Origin: an uncultured Bacteroidales bacterium
GTDB taxonomy: Bacteria > Bacteroidota > Bacteroidia > Bacteroidales > F082
NCBI GenBank assembly: GCA_905234455.1
Contig: CAJOIH010000002.1
Span: forward strand, 1 to 64,000
Direction of reading: 5' to 3'
Length of the DNA stretch: 64,000 nucleotides
Shown: piece by piece, positions 26,919 through 35,343 of the stretch
Layout of the letters: every line of letters starts with the position of its first letter
Position numbering within the stretch: position 1 is the first letter of the stretch
Notes under the pieces: generated by a model
The model's database searches: none
The model's input: the letters and a program-made list of their open reading frames with translations, nothing else
Told to the model about the DNA's origin: nothing
Position numbers and translations under genes: made by a program

Positions 26919-27629
26919 ATGGCAAACCCTCGCGTCCTCGGCATCGGAGAAACCCCAAAACTAGTCATATTCGACCTCGACGGCACCTTGCTCGACACGC
27001 TTGACGACCTCAGTGCGGCGGTCAACTATGCCATGGAGCAACAGGGCTTTCCCCAACATACGCGGGAGGAATATAGGATGATGGTCGGCCACGGAGCACG
27101 TAACCTGATGAGCCAAGCCTTGCCTTCGGAGCACGCCCATAATAAAGCTTTGATTGACACTGTGCTGGCCGATTTTAGGGCTTACTATAACACTCACATT
27201 GATGTGTTTACAAAGCCGTTTCCTGGGATTCGGGAGCTCATTGCTGAGCTACATCGTAACAACATAAGACTTGCCGTCGCCTCCAACAAGTTCCAAGAAG
27301 GCACAGAACACCTCATCAAGGAATTCTTCCCCGATATCCCCTTTGTCGCCATTTTGGGCAACCGCCCGGGGTTTCCTCTCAAACCCGATCCTGGAATCGT
27401 CGGCGAAATACTGCGCAAGGCGGGCCTTACCCAAGCCAACGCCGTCATGATAGGTGATTCGGATACCGACATGGAAACCGCCATCAACAGCGGCATCATG
27501 GGCATCGCCGTCGGCTGGGGCTACCGCGATATGAAAAACATCCCAGGCCTCACTGTGGCCGAAACCGTCGAAGAACTACAAAACCTACTCTATCTGCCAA
27601 TGGCAGCGGAAGAACTACATTTTCGCTAA
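26919..27629 (+). CDS. HAD family hydrolase (phosphoglycolate phosphatase-like)
   Basis: 'LVIFDLDGTLLDTLDDL', 'AVASNKFQEG', 'MIGDSDTDMETAINSGIMGIAVGWGYR'; unusual N-terminal MANPRVLGIGET. Confidence 0.9.
   Translation: MANPRVLGIGETPKLVIFDLDGTLLDTLDDLSAAVNYAMEQQGFPQHTREEYRMMVGHGARNLMSQALPSEHAHNKALIDTVLADFRAYYNTHIDVFTKPFPGIRELIAELHRNNIRLAVASNKFQEGTEHLIKEFFPDIPFVAILGNRPGFPLKPDPGIVGEILRKAGLTQANAVMIGDSDTDMETAINSGIMGIAVGWGYRDMKNIPGLTVAETVEELQNLLYLPMAAEELHFR
27594..27613 (+). repeat. 20-nt repeat ctgccaatggcagcggaaga (copy 2, HAD gene 3' end)
   Basis: Identical to 23974-23993; encodes LPMAAE. Confidence 0.7.
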
Positions 27630-28499
27630 TAATACATCTGTGCTTATCTCCATGCGGCTGAAAGCAAACCACTTTTTTCCAAGATCTTTCAACGATGCAC
27701 CAAAGTGGTAAACAGTATCATCGATACAGAGAAAACGGTCGTGAACATTTTGGAATTCATAAACATCAATGGCTTGGTACTGAGCGTTGTGACGTTGCAG
27801 ATCAAGGGCAAATTGACGGGTGATGGTTCGGGTGTAAATTAGGGCCGATACATTGTCTTTGCGCTTATCAAGTACGGTCAACACCGTGTCATCAACATAA
27901 TTGTCAAATACAACGATACGACGTTGAGCGCTACGGATAAGATCGCTAACGAATTTATAAGCTTCAAACACTTGTCCGTCGAAAAAAACACCCTCCACAG
28001 GAGGCAGTGAAGTTCGAACAAAAAAATCAATCTTTTCCTCGGTCTTACCAACCCGGTGTTCCAAATTCTCAATTCTACGATTGATAGCAAAGCCTCGCAA
28101 TAAGTATTCCTTTAACACCTTGTTTGCCCACTTTCTAAAATCCGTACCCCGTTGTGACTTAACACGGTAACCTACAGATATAATGACATCAAGGTTATAA
28201 ATCATCACGGGCTTGTCAGAAAAAGGAAAGTGCAAAAAATGCACATTGCCCTCCTTTTCAAGTTCTCCTTCGGAAAACACATTATTGATGTGACGCGTAA
28301 TTGTAGTTCTGTCTTTCTGGAATAAATCACCCATCTGAGCTTGCGTAAGCCAAACGGTTTCTTCTTCAATTCTGACCTCAAGTGTAATGCTGTTATCAAG
28401 CTGATATAGCACAATTTCTCCTTTGTTCACAGTGAGCAAATCCTCGCTGGTGTCGTTTTTTGCGACAAAGTTCGTTAGTTCTTTTGTGTTTTTTGCCAT
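27615..28499 (-). CDS. RhuM-family protein with C-terminal PLD-like segment
   Basis: 'EEETVWLTQAQMGDLFQKDRTTITRHINNVFSEGEL', 'VGYRVKSQRGTDFRKWANKVLKEYLLRGFAIN'; C-terminal HDRFLCID (HxRxxxxD). Confidence 0.85.
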   Translation of the reverse strand: MAKNTKELTNFVAKNDTSEDLLTVNKGEIVLYQLDNSITLEVRIEEETVWLTQAQMGDLFQKDRTTITRHINNVFSEGELEKEGNVHFLHFPFSDKPVMIYNLDVIISVGYRVKSQRGTDFRKWANKVLKEYLLRGFAINRRIENLEHRVGKTEEKIDFFVRTSLPPVEGVFFDGQVFEAYKFVSDLIRSAQRRIVVFDNYVDDTVLTVLDKRKDNVSALIYTRTITRQFALDLQRHNAQYQAIDVYEFQNVHDRFLCIDDTVYHFGASLKDLGKKWFAFSRMEISTDVLLAKM

Positions 28500-28620
28500 A
28501 ATGCCGCAAAGATAGTAAAATAATTAATATAAAAATGATTAATAAAAAATCTATCAGGAATCGATTTATTATTGTAAAAAAACAGGAAACTCGTACCTTT
28601 GTACTCCCAAACGTAATGCC

Positions 28621-29292
28621 ATGCCCCCAAACCTCCTCCTTCAATCCCTCGCCAAATTCCTTCTCGGCGTCATTCTTCTTGGAGTACTCATCTTCCTCCC
28701 CGCCGGCTCACTCCACTACTGGCAAGGCTGGCTGCTCATGGGCATCCTCTTCATCCCCATGTTCATCGCAGGCCTCGTCATGCTGGTCAAAAACCCAGAA
28801 TTGCTCCAAAAACGACTCAACGCCAAAGAGCAGGAACAAGAACAAAAAACGGTTGTGGCACTGAGCGGTGTGCTATTCATCGCAGCCTTCGTGGTGGCAG
28901 GCCTCAACTGGCGCTTCCAATGGTGCGTGCTGCCCGACTGGGCAGTGTGGATGGCCGCCGCGCTCTTCCTGGTTTGCTATGGCCTCTACGCCGAAGTGCT
29001 GCGCGAAAACACCTACCTTTCTCGAACCATCGAAGTACAGGAACACCAAAAAGTTATCGACACGGGCCTCTATGGGGTGGTCCGTCACCCGATGTATATG
29101 GCCACCACCATCCTCTTCCTGATGATGCCCCTCGTGCTGGCCTCACCCATCTCTTTCGCCATCATGCTGCTCTATATCCCGCTCATCGCCAAACGCATCC
29201 GCAACGAAGAAACGGTCCTCGAACAAGGCCTGGAGGGTTACGCCGAATACAAACAACGGGTGAAATATAGGATGCTGCCTTTTATTTGGTGA
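28621..29292 (+). CDS. Isoprenylcysteine carboxylmethyltransferase family protein
   Basis: Multi-TM, 'VIDTGLYGVVRHPMYMATTILFLMMPLVL...RIRNEETVLEQGLEGYAEYKQRVKYRMLPFIW'. Confidence 0.85.
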   Translation: MPPNLLLQSLAKFLLGVILLGVLIFLPAGSLHYWQGWLLMGILFIPMFIAGLVMLVKNPELLQKRLNAKEQEQEQKTVVALSGVLFIAAFVVAGLNWRFQWCVLPDWAVWMAAALFLVCYGLYAEVLRENTYLSRTIEVQEHQKVIDTGLYGVVRHPMYMATTILFLMMPLVLASPISFAIMLLYIPLIAKRIRNEETVLEQGLEGYAEYKQRVKYRMLPFIW

Positions 29293-29542
29293 TCTCTTCC
29301 GCCAGCGCCTGACGGATGCCCTTGGCCAATTGATCCGGACACGAAGTGGGCTTGAACCCACAACGGATGCCTTCCAATCGCTGAACGACTTCCTCGGCAT
29401 CCATGCCCTCAACCAAACGTCCTACCCCCTGGGTGTTGCCGTCACAACCCCCGTAAAACTGCACATTGTGGATTTTACCATCTATAATCTCGAATTCAAT
29501 GACCTGGCTACAGGTGCCTTGAGGATAATAGGTGTATTTCAT
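29282..29542 (-). CDS. TIGR03905 family TSCPD domain-containing protein
   Basis: 'GGCDGNTQGVGRLVEGMDAEEVVQRLEGIRCGFKPTSCPDQLAKGI'. Confidence 0.9.
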   Translation of the reverse strand: MKYTYYPQGTCSQVIEFEIIDGKIHNVQFYGGCDGNTQGVGRLVEGMDAEEVVQRLEGIRCGFKPTSCPDQLAKGIRQALAEEITK

Positions 29543-29558
29543 ACTATAATAATATTGC

Positions 29559-30185
29559 TTATACTAAACTGAATAAAAACTCCTGGTCGACAAACTCCCA
29601 CCGCACCGTTCCAAACCGTATCAGATGGGCCAAAAGCGTGATGACTTTGTGGCGAGGAAGCCTTGAAAGCCGAACAATCTGACCCAAAGTCAAACGCCCT
29701 TCCATCACACCAAGCAACCGACGAATGTCGTCATCGTAGGCCACTAGAGCCCCCTGCGGCTGCTGCGACTCTCGCATAAGCGTAAACAACACCGGCGAAG
29801 CCACAATGTTCTCGTCATTAATACGGATATAAGCACGCATGCGTCCATCCTCGTCCGGAGCACAAACGGGCCGCTTTTCGGAAGGCGGTATCGTGGCAAT
29901 GACCACGGTGCGTCCTTCGGCATGATAGGTGTCGAACGAGATGCTCGCCTCAGGCTGGCAATACTTGTAAGCGGCCTGATGCATCACATGAATCTCACCC
30001 TCCGACTTCACCCCGGCAATCATGCCATCGTCGCGTACGCCGATGAGCAACCGACCCCCGTCAGTGTTGGCAAACGCCGAAACCGACCGTGCCAGCTTGC
30101 AAGGGTCGTCAACGCGGTACTTGAAGTCCTGCCGCTGATGCTCGCCCTCTTGGATGAGGCTGAGAAGATAACGCTTATTGTCCAT
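29559..30185 (-). CDS. AlbA_2/Schlafen-type putative DNA-binding (ATP-binding) protein
   Basis: 'EGEHQRQDFKYRVDDPCKLARSVSAFANTDGGRLLIGVRDDG'. Confidence 0.82.
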   Translation of the reverse strand: MDNKRYLLSLIQEGEHQRQDFKYRVDDPCKLARSVSAFANTDGGRLLIGVRDDGMIAGVKSEGEIHVMHQAAYKYCQPEASISFDTYHAEGRTVVIATIPPSEKRPVCAPDEDGRMRAYIRINDENIVASPVLFTLMRESQQPQGALVAYDDDIRRLLGVMEGRLTLGQIVRLSRLPRHKVITLLAHLIRFGTVRWEFVDQEFLFSLV

Positions 30186-30313
30186 TATCTGTTCTCGTAA
30201 GCTTCCTTCGCATCAGCATAATCAGAGGTAACACCGTCATCAGTGAAGGTGTGGACGAAAAACGGCTTGCCTTCCTCGTCTTCGTTCTTTTTATTGTTTT
30301 TTTCGCACATCAT
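30185..30313 (-). CDS. Small hypothetical protein
   Basis: 'MMCEKNNKKNEDEEGKPFFVHTFTDDGVTSDYADAKEAYENR', abuts the next gene start. Confidence 0.35.
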   Translation of the reverse strand: MMCEKNNKKNEDEEGKPFFVHTFTDDGVTSDYADAKEAYENR

Positions 30314-30324
30314 TCTAAATGGTT

Positions 30325-32577
30325 TTATTTCATCTTGAATTCCAACACACCACCCTCCATGATCTGACGGTGCGTAAGCATATAGTCTTTTATCGGCTTT
30401 CCATTGAGCTTCACGCTCTTCACGTGAATACGCTCGGGGGTCTTGTTCGGCGCGGAGATCACAAAGTCCTTGCCGCCAGCAAGATGCAAAGTGGCTTTCG
30501 TAAATAACGGAGTACCAATCACATACTCGGCCGAGCCGGCATGGAAGGGATAAAAGCCCAAAGCCGAAAAGATGTACCAAGCCGACATCTGTCCGCAGTC
30601 GTCGTTGCCGGCATAACCGCACGGCGTGGCACGGTAAAACTCGCTGCGCACCTGCTCCACCAGCTCCTGGGTCCGTTCGGGCTTGCCGGCGAAGTTGTAC
30701 AGATACACGGTGTGATGGCTGGGCTCGTTGCCATGGGCATACTGCCCGATAAAGCCACTGGCATTGCCGTTGACCTCGCCTGAAGTGGCCGTCAGGCTGA
30801 AGTTCTCATCAAGTTTCTTCAAGAAGCCTTTCCTGCCCCCAAACAAATCAATCAACCCTTGCGGGTCCTGGGGCACAAACCACATATATTGCCAGGCATT
30901 GCCCTCCACAAAACAAGGCTGCTCGTACGACAACGGGTCGAAGTCCTCAAGCCAGTGGCCGTTTTCATCCTTCGGACGGAAAAATCCCACCTCGGGATCA
31001 AACAGGTTCTTGTAAAACAGGCTGCGCCTGTAAAAGCGCTCGTAATCATCCGTCTTGCCGAGTTTCTGGGCCACCAACGCCACGCAGGCGTCGTCGAAAG
31101 CCTGCTCCATGGTGATGCTCACACTCTCGTCCTGAAGAGTTTGTGGCATATAACCATATTGTTCCCAGATTTCAAAAGGCGAGTTGAAATGACTCCTCGT
31201 ACTGCTCTCCACCATGGCCCGATAGGCCGCTTCCACATCAATGCCGGGGATCTCGGCCAAGATGGCATCGGCCAGCACGGGAATGGCGTGGTTGCCAATC
31301 ATGCAGTAGTTGTCCTGTCCCCACAAATCCCAGATGGGCAGGTAGCCATAGGTCTGGTGGTGCAGCACCATGTCGCGCACAAACTGCGCCGCGATGTCGG
31401 GGGCAATCAATGTATAAAGCGGATGCGCAGCCCGGAACGTGTCCCAAAGGCTGAATGTGCTATGGTAGGTCTGCCCCGCGGGCATCTGCTTGATTTCAAA
31501 ATTAGTGTCCATATAACGGCCGTCCACGTCGCTCATCGTGTTGGGCTGCATCAGCACATGGTACAAGCCGGTGTAGAAGATGGTCTTCTGCTCGTCGGTG
31601 CCCTCCACGTCGATGCAGCTCAAGGCCTGCATCCACGCGTCATGGGCGGCCTGCACATACCGATCAAACGACCACCCTGAAGCTTCGGCAAGCATATTCT
31701 TTCGCGCTCCCTCCACATCGACAGGGGAGATAGCCACCTTCACCATTAATTCGTTGCCATCAGCAGGATCAAAGCTCAAAGCGGCCCTTAACGTCCTGCC
31801 GTTCACCACGTCGCTTTCACCCACGTTCAGCCCGCCGTTCATCAACACACGCCCCACAATGGGCTTCGAGAACTCGGCCCTGAAATACACCTTGCGCAGC
31901 TTGGCCCAGCCGGTGACCACCCGGTAACCCTCAATGGTATGGTCGTCCACCATCCTGAGCTGCGCCTGAATCACATCGTAGGTGCGGCGCTTCGAGTAAT
32001 AGGCCTCGCCCCGATAGGTGCCGCGGTCCAAGTCGAGCACCACGGTCTGCGGCTGGCCATAGGGGAAAGTGTATCTATGGATCCCAGCCCGCACCGTGGC
32101 CGAGAGCTCCACGTTGACGCCGCTCTCCTGCAACAGCACCTGATAATACCCAGGCTGCGCCATCTCGGCCGAATGGCTGTAATGCTGCCCGAAGTCGCCT
32201 CCTTTCAGCTCCGAAGGGGTCACCTCACGGCACAACGGCATCAGGCTCACGTCGATCAGGTCGGTGCAACCCGTACCGCTGAGGTGGGTATGGGTGAAGC
32301 CATAGATCACGTCTTTGTTGTAGTCATAGCCGGAGCAAGGGTCCCAGGTGACCATCAGTTCGGTCTCGGGACTCAGCTGCACCATGCCCTGCGGCATTGT
32401 CGCCCCGGGGAAGGTGCTCCCGCTCAACGCGCCAGTCTCGTCGGTCTGGGTGCCGATGAAGGGGTTCACATACTGGGTGTAGTCCACGGTGCGCTGGGCA
32501 CCTAAAAACAAAGGCAGCAACAGCAAGGCCAACAGCAGCCGCCTACCGCCCTTGCGAGTGATAGCGTAACGATTCAT
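30325..32577 (-). CDS. GH92 family glycosyl hydrolase (alpha-mannosidase)
   Basis: 'YVNPFIGT', 'CSGYDYNKDVIYGFTHTHLSGTG', 'GNDDCGQMSAWYIFSALGFYPF'. Confidence 0.93.
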   Translation of the reverse strand: MNRYAITRKGGRRLLLALLLLPLFLGAQRTVDYTQYVNPFIGTQTDETGALSGSTFPGATMPQGMVQLSPETELMVTWDPCSGYDYNKDVIYGFTHTHLSGTGCTDLIDVSLMPLCREVTPSELKGGDFGQHYSHSAEMAQPGYYQVLLQESGVNVELSATVRAGIHRYTFPYGQPQTVVLDLDRGTYRGEAYYSKRRTYDVIQAQLRMVDDHTIEGYRVVTGWAKLRKVYFRAEFSKPIVGRVLMNGGLNVGESDVVNGRTLRAALSFDPADGNELMVKVAISPVDVEGARKNMLAEASGWSFDRYVQAAHDAWMQALSCIDVEGTDEQKTIFYTGLYHVLMQPNTMSDVDGRYMDTNFEIKQMPAGQTYHSTFSLWDTFRAAHPLYTLIAPDIAAQFVRDMVLHHQTYGYLPIWDLWGQDNYCMIGNHAIPVLADAILAEIPGIDVEAAYRAMVESSTRSHFNSPFEIWEQYGYMPQTLQDESVSITMEQAFDDACVALVAQKLGKTDDYERFYRRSLFYKNLFDPEVGFFRPKDENGHWLEDFDPLSYEQPCFVEGNAWQYMWFVPQDPQGLIDLFGGRKGFLKKLDENFSLTATSGEVNGNASGFIGQYAHGNEPSHHTVYLYNFAGKPERTQELVEQVRSEFYRATPCGYAGNDDCGQMSAWYIFSALGFYPFHAGSAEYVIGTPLFTKATLHLAGGKDFVISAPNKTPERIHVKSVKLNGKPIKDYMLTHRQIMEGGVLEFKMK

Positions 32578-32580
32578 TAC

Positions 32581-34014
32581 TTATTCTTTTACGATTTTCA
32601 AAGTTCTAACGCCGCGTTCATCCGAAATCCTTACCACATAAACCCCAGCGGCCAAGTCCAACCCCTCGAGGTCGACACGCCCGTCGCGAAGCTCGGTGGT
32701 GGCCACAACCCTGCCAAACAAGTCGTACACCATAGCCGGACCGTCAATGGCCTCCACGTTCTCCTCCAACCCTACGCCGTCGTCGTTGCCTACACGGACG
32801 TCGTCGACATATACGCCGTCGGCGTTGTTCGAGAAGCCGTCAAAGCCAATCTGGTACTTGCTCGATGCCTCGGGAAGCTCGATCACCACCGTCTCCCAGT
32901 CCTGGGCAGGGGTGTCGAAGGTGCCAATCACATGCCACGGGTCGAGGGGCGAAGTGCGATAACCCACATACAGATAGTCCACACGGCCGTCCAACAAACG
33001 CTGCCTGCGCTTGAACTCCAACGTGGGACGGGTCACGGCGGTGATGTCCAACGGCGCGGAATACAAAATGGCCTCTTCGTTCATCCAAATGAAGAAGGCG
33101 GTGTTGTTCAAGATGGTGTATCCCGGGTCGACCACCCAGCCGCCATCGCCAGCAGAAATATCGTTGTACCAGCAAATAAAATCTTCAGAGCCTTCAAAAT
33201 CATCGAAATAAGGCTCGTCGTCGGTCACGATGATCGGCTCACAAAGGGTCTTGAACGTGGTGGGGTACGACCATTCCGACGCCAAGCCTCCGCCGCAGTT
33301 GGCCCTCACGCGGACCGTGTAGTCCGTCGTCGCCTCCAGGCCTTCCAGCACAAAAGGCTGGGTGTCCACGGTCATCAGGTCGCCGTTGAGCTCAAGGGTC
33401 CAGCTCTCCTCGTTGCCCGTGGTCGACCAGCCAAGGTGGGCCGACGACATGGTGAGCTCGGTGACCAGCAGGTTCATCGGACGGGCACAGCCTCCGGCGC
33501 CGGTGATCTCAATGTCATCTACGAAAATATAGTATCCTCCGTTGCTGTAGCCCAAGAACGAAATCTGATAGGTGGCTGAAATGTCGGGCAATTCAAAGGT
33601 CTCGTCGTAAACGTTTGACCAGTCGCTGAAGCTGTAACTGCCCAACTCATGCCAGCTGTCGCCCTCCGAGGTACGGTAACTCACCGTGAGCACGTCGTAG
33701 GGCGGGTAAAACCCCATCATGGCATAGCCGAAGCTGAACGAGGCGCCGCTCACCCCCGATAGGTCGAAAGTGGGGGAGACCAGCCGGGCTTCCGCACCTG
33801 CCGTGGCGTTTTGGAATGCCACCACGTTCGAGGCGGTGCCGTTCATCACCGCCCAAGTGGCACTTCCAGAGGTTTCCACCGTCCAGCATTCCATCTGTCC
33901 GGATTCAAAGTTTTCAATATACGATTGTCCATCCACAATCGGAATCACACACTGTGCTGACGCTTGGACCGTGCCAAACGCCAGCAACAGCAGAATTAAT
34001 AGTTTGTTTTTCAT
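32581..34014 (-). CDS. Secreted fibronectin-type III / jelly-roll-like protein with T9SS type A sorting domain
   Basis: Signal peptide; C-terminal 'VYDLFGRVVATTELRDGRVDLEGLDLAAGVYVVRISDERGVRTLKIVKE'. Confidence 0.85.
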   Translation of the reverse strand: MKNKLLILLLLAFGTVQASAQCVIPIVDGQSYIENFESGQMECWTVETSGSATWAVMNGTASNVVAFQNATAGAEARLVSPTFDLSGVSGASFSFGYAMMGFYPPYDVLTVSYRTSEGDSWHELGSYSFSDWSNVYDETFELPDISATYQISFLGYSNGGYYIFVDDIEITGAGGCARPMNLLVTELTMSSAHLGWSTTGNEESWTLELNGDLMTVDTQPFVLEGLEATTDYTVRVRANCGGGLASEWSYPTTFKTLCEPIIVTDDEPYFDDFEGSEDFICWYNDISAGDGGWVVDPGYTILNNTAFFIWMNEEAILYSAPLDITAVTRPTLEFKRRQRLLDGRVDYLYVGYRTSPLDPWHVIGTFDTPAQDWETVVIELPEASSKYQIGFDGFSNNADGVYVDDVRVGNDDGVGLEENVEAIDGPAMVYDLFGRVVATTELRDGRVDLEGLDLAAGVYVVRISDERGVRTLKIVKE

Positions 34015-34025
34015 GCTATGTTCAA

Positions 34026-34514
34026 TTATTTTCGCATAAACTCATGCAACTCATCCCTCGATGAGCTGTAGGTGAAGACTTCGTCCAACAAAAAGAAATT
34101 GTTGGGGTCAACGCAATGCCGGTAGGCGAATTTGGCAAAATCCAAACGGTTCGTATCGTAGGTGAACAACCGGCAGATCTCGGCAATCTGACGCGTACTC
34201 ATCGGGTTGGCACCGTTGATGCGCTTGGCCGTCTCCAAACGGTTGCCGTCGAAAACCTCATTGGAAAGGATCCTGCAAGCCTCGTCAAAAACACGGGGAT
34301 CCATGCCACGACCCACCCCCGAAGGCACTTCCCTGAACAAGGGCTGACGGGCACGGTTGCCCACAGTGAACATCGGACCGTAAGGATCGTGTGAAGGACG
34401 GTGGTATCTGGAATGGTGTGAATGAGAACTGGAATGGCTTCCGAAAAGCCCTGACTGGGCAGCGGCCGGTACCGCCACCACCAACAACATAAAATACAAC
34501 ACTAGCTTTTTCAT
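34026..34514 (-). CDS. DUF4476 domain-containing protein
   Basis: 'PMSTRQIAEICRLFTYDTNRLDFAKFAYRHCVDPNNFFLLDEVFTYSSSRDEL'. Confidence 0.8.
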   Translation of the reverse strand: MKKLVLYFMLLVVAVPAAAQSGLFGSHSSSHSHHSRYHRPSHDPYGPMFTVGNRARQPLFREVPSGVGRGMDPRVFDEACRILSNEVFDGNRLETAKRINGANPMSTRQIAEICRLFTYDTNRLDFAKFAYRHCVDPNNFFLLDEVFTYSSSRDELHEFMRK

Positions 34515-34576
34515 GACAGTCAATTTTTAAGGTTAATGGTATCTAAATTAATTACAAATACCATACCATCCACATT

Positions 34577-34606
34577 CCACTCCTAACTCCTCCCTCCTAA
34601 CTCTTA
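34577..34606 (-). repeat. GAGTTAGGAG-type repeat at EFR1 gene 3' end
   Basis: cactcctaactcctccctcctaactctt. Confidence 0.6.
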
Positions 34607-35343
34607 AAATAGTATTGCCCCTTCCCCTCGGTGCCCTTGCCATATTGTATGGCATTCACCGGACAATGGTGATAGCACCCCATGCACATCGTGCAGTGGC
34701 CGTTCCATTTGGGCCGACCCTCCTCCAACACGATGTTCTTCAAGGGACAGGCCTCTACGCACTTCCCGCAGCCGATGCACCGGTCGGTGACCCGGTACTT
34801 GCTGTCGTCCATGGCGTACTTGTTGAAGCCCTTGTTGATCATCACGCTTTTCGTCCACGGGAAAGGCCCCACCTTCATCTCGATGAAGCTCTCCCTATCG
34901 CGAAGCCTCGGGAGGTTCCTTGCCATAACGGCATCGGTGGCCTCGATCTTCTTCCTGGCGTTTTCCTCGGTGTCGAGCTTGAAACCGGGCATCCCCACAT
35001 AGGTCTCGGGCATGACCAGGCTGAAACAGGCCGACAACGTCCAGCCCTTCGCCTCGATGGCCTTGCGGAAGATCTTCTTGGTCAAGCCGCACTCGTCGCC
35101 ACAGGTGCAGGCAAAATACACGTACTCGGGCTTGGTTGTCAACCGCAACGCCTTGACGAAGTCGAGCACCAGCTGCGGCGGCGCCCAGGCATACACGGGG
35201 AACACAAACCCCAGCATCTCGCCTTCAGCCAGAGCATAGTCGCTCCCGGCATCGGGGATGAAAACCAGCTTGTCATCGAGTCCTTGGGCCAACGTCTCGG
35301 CCACATGGCGGCTGTTGCCGCATCCTGAGAAGTAAAATATCAT
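34597..35343 (-). CDS. EFR1 family ferredoxin (flavodoxin-like + 2x4Fe-4S)
   Basis: 'MIFYFSGCGNSRHVAETLA', 'CIGCGKCVEACPLKNI', 'CTMCMGCYHHCPVNAIQYG'. Confidence 0.9.
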   Translation of the reverse strand: MIFYFSGCGNSRHVAETLAQGLDDKLVFIPDAGSDYALAEGEMLGFVFPVYAWAPPQLVLDFVKALRLTTKPEYVYFACTCGDECGLTKKIFRKAIEAKGWTLSACFSLVMPETYVGMPGFKLDTEENARKKIEATDAVMARNLPRLRDRESFIEMKVGPFPWTKSVMINKGFNKYAMDDSKYRVTDRCIGCGKCVEACPLKNIVLEEGRPKWNGHCTMCMGCYHHCPVNAIQYGKGTEGKGQYYFKS

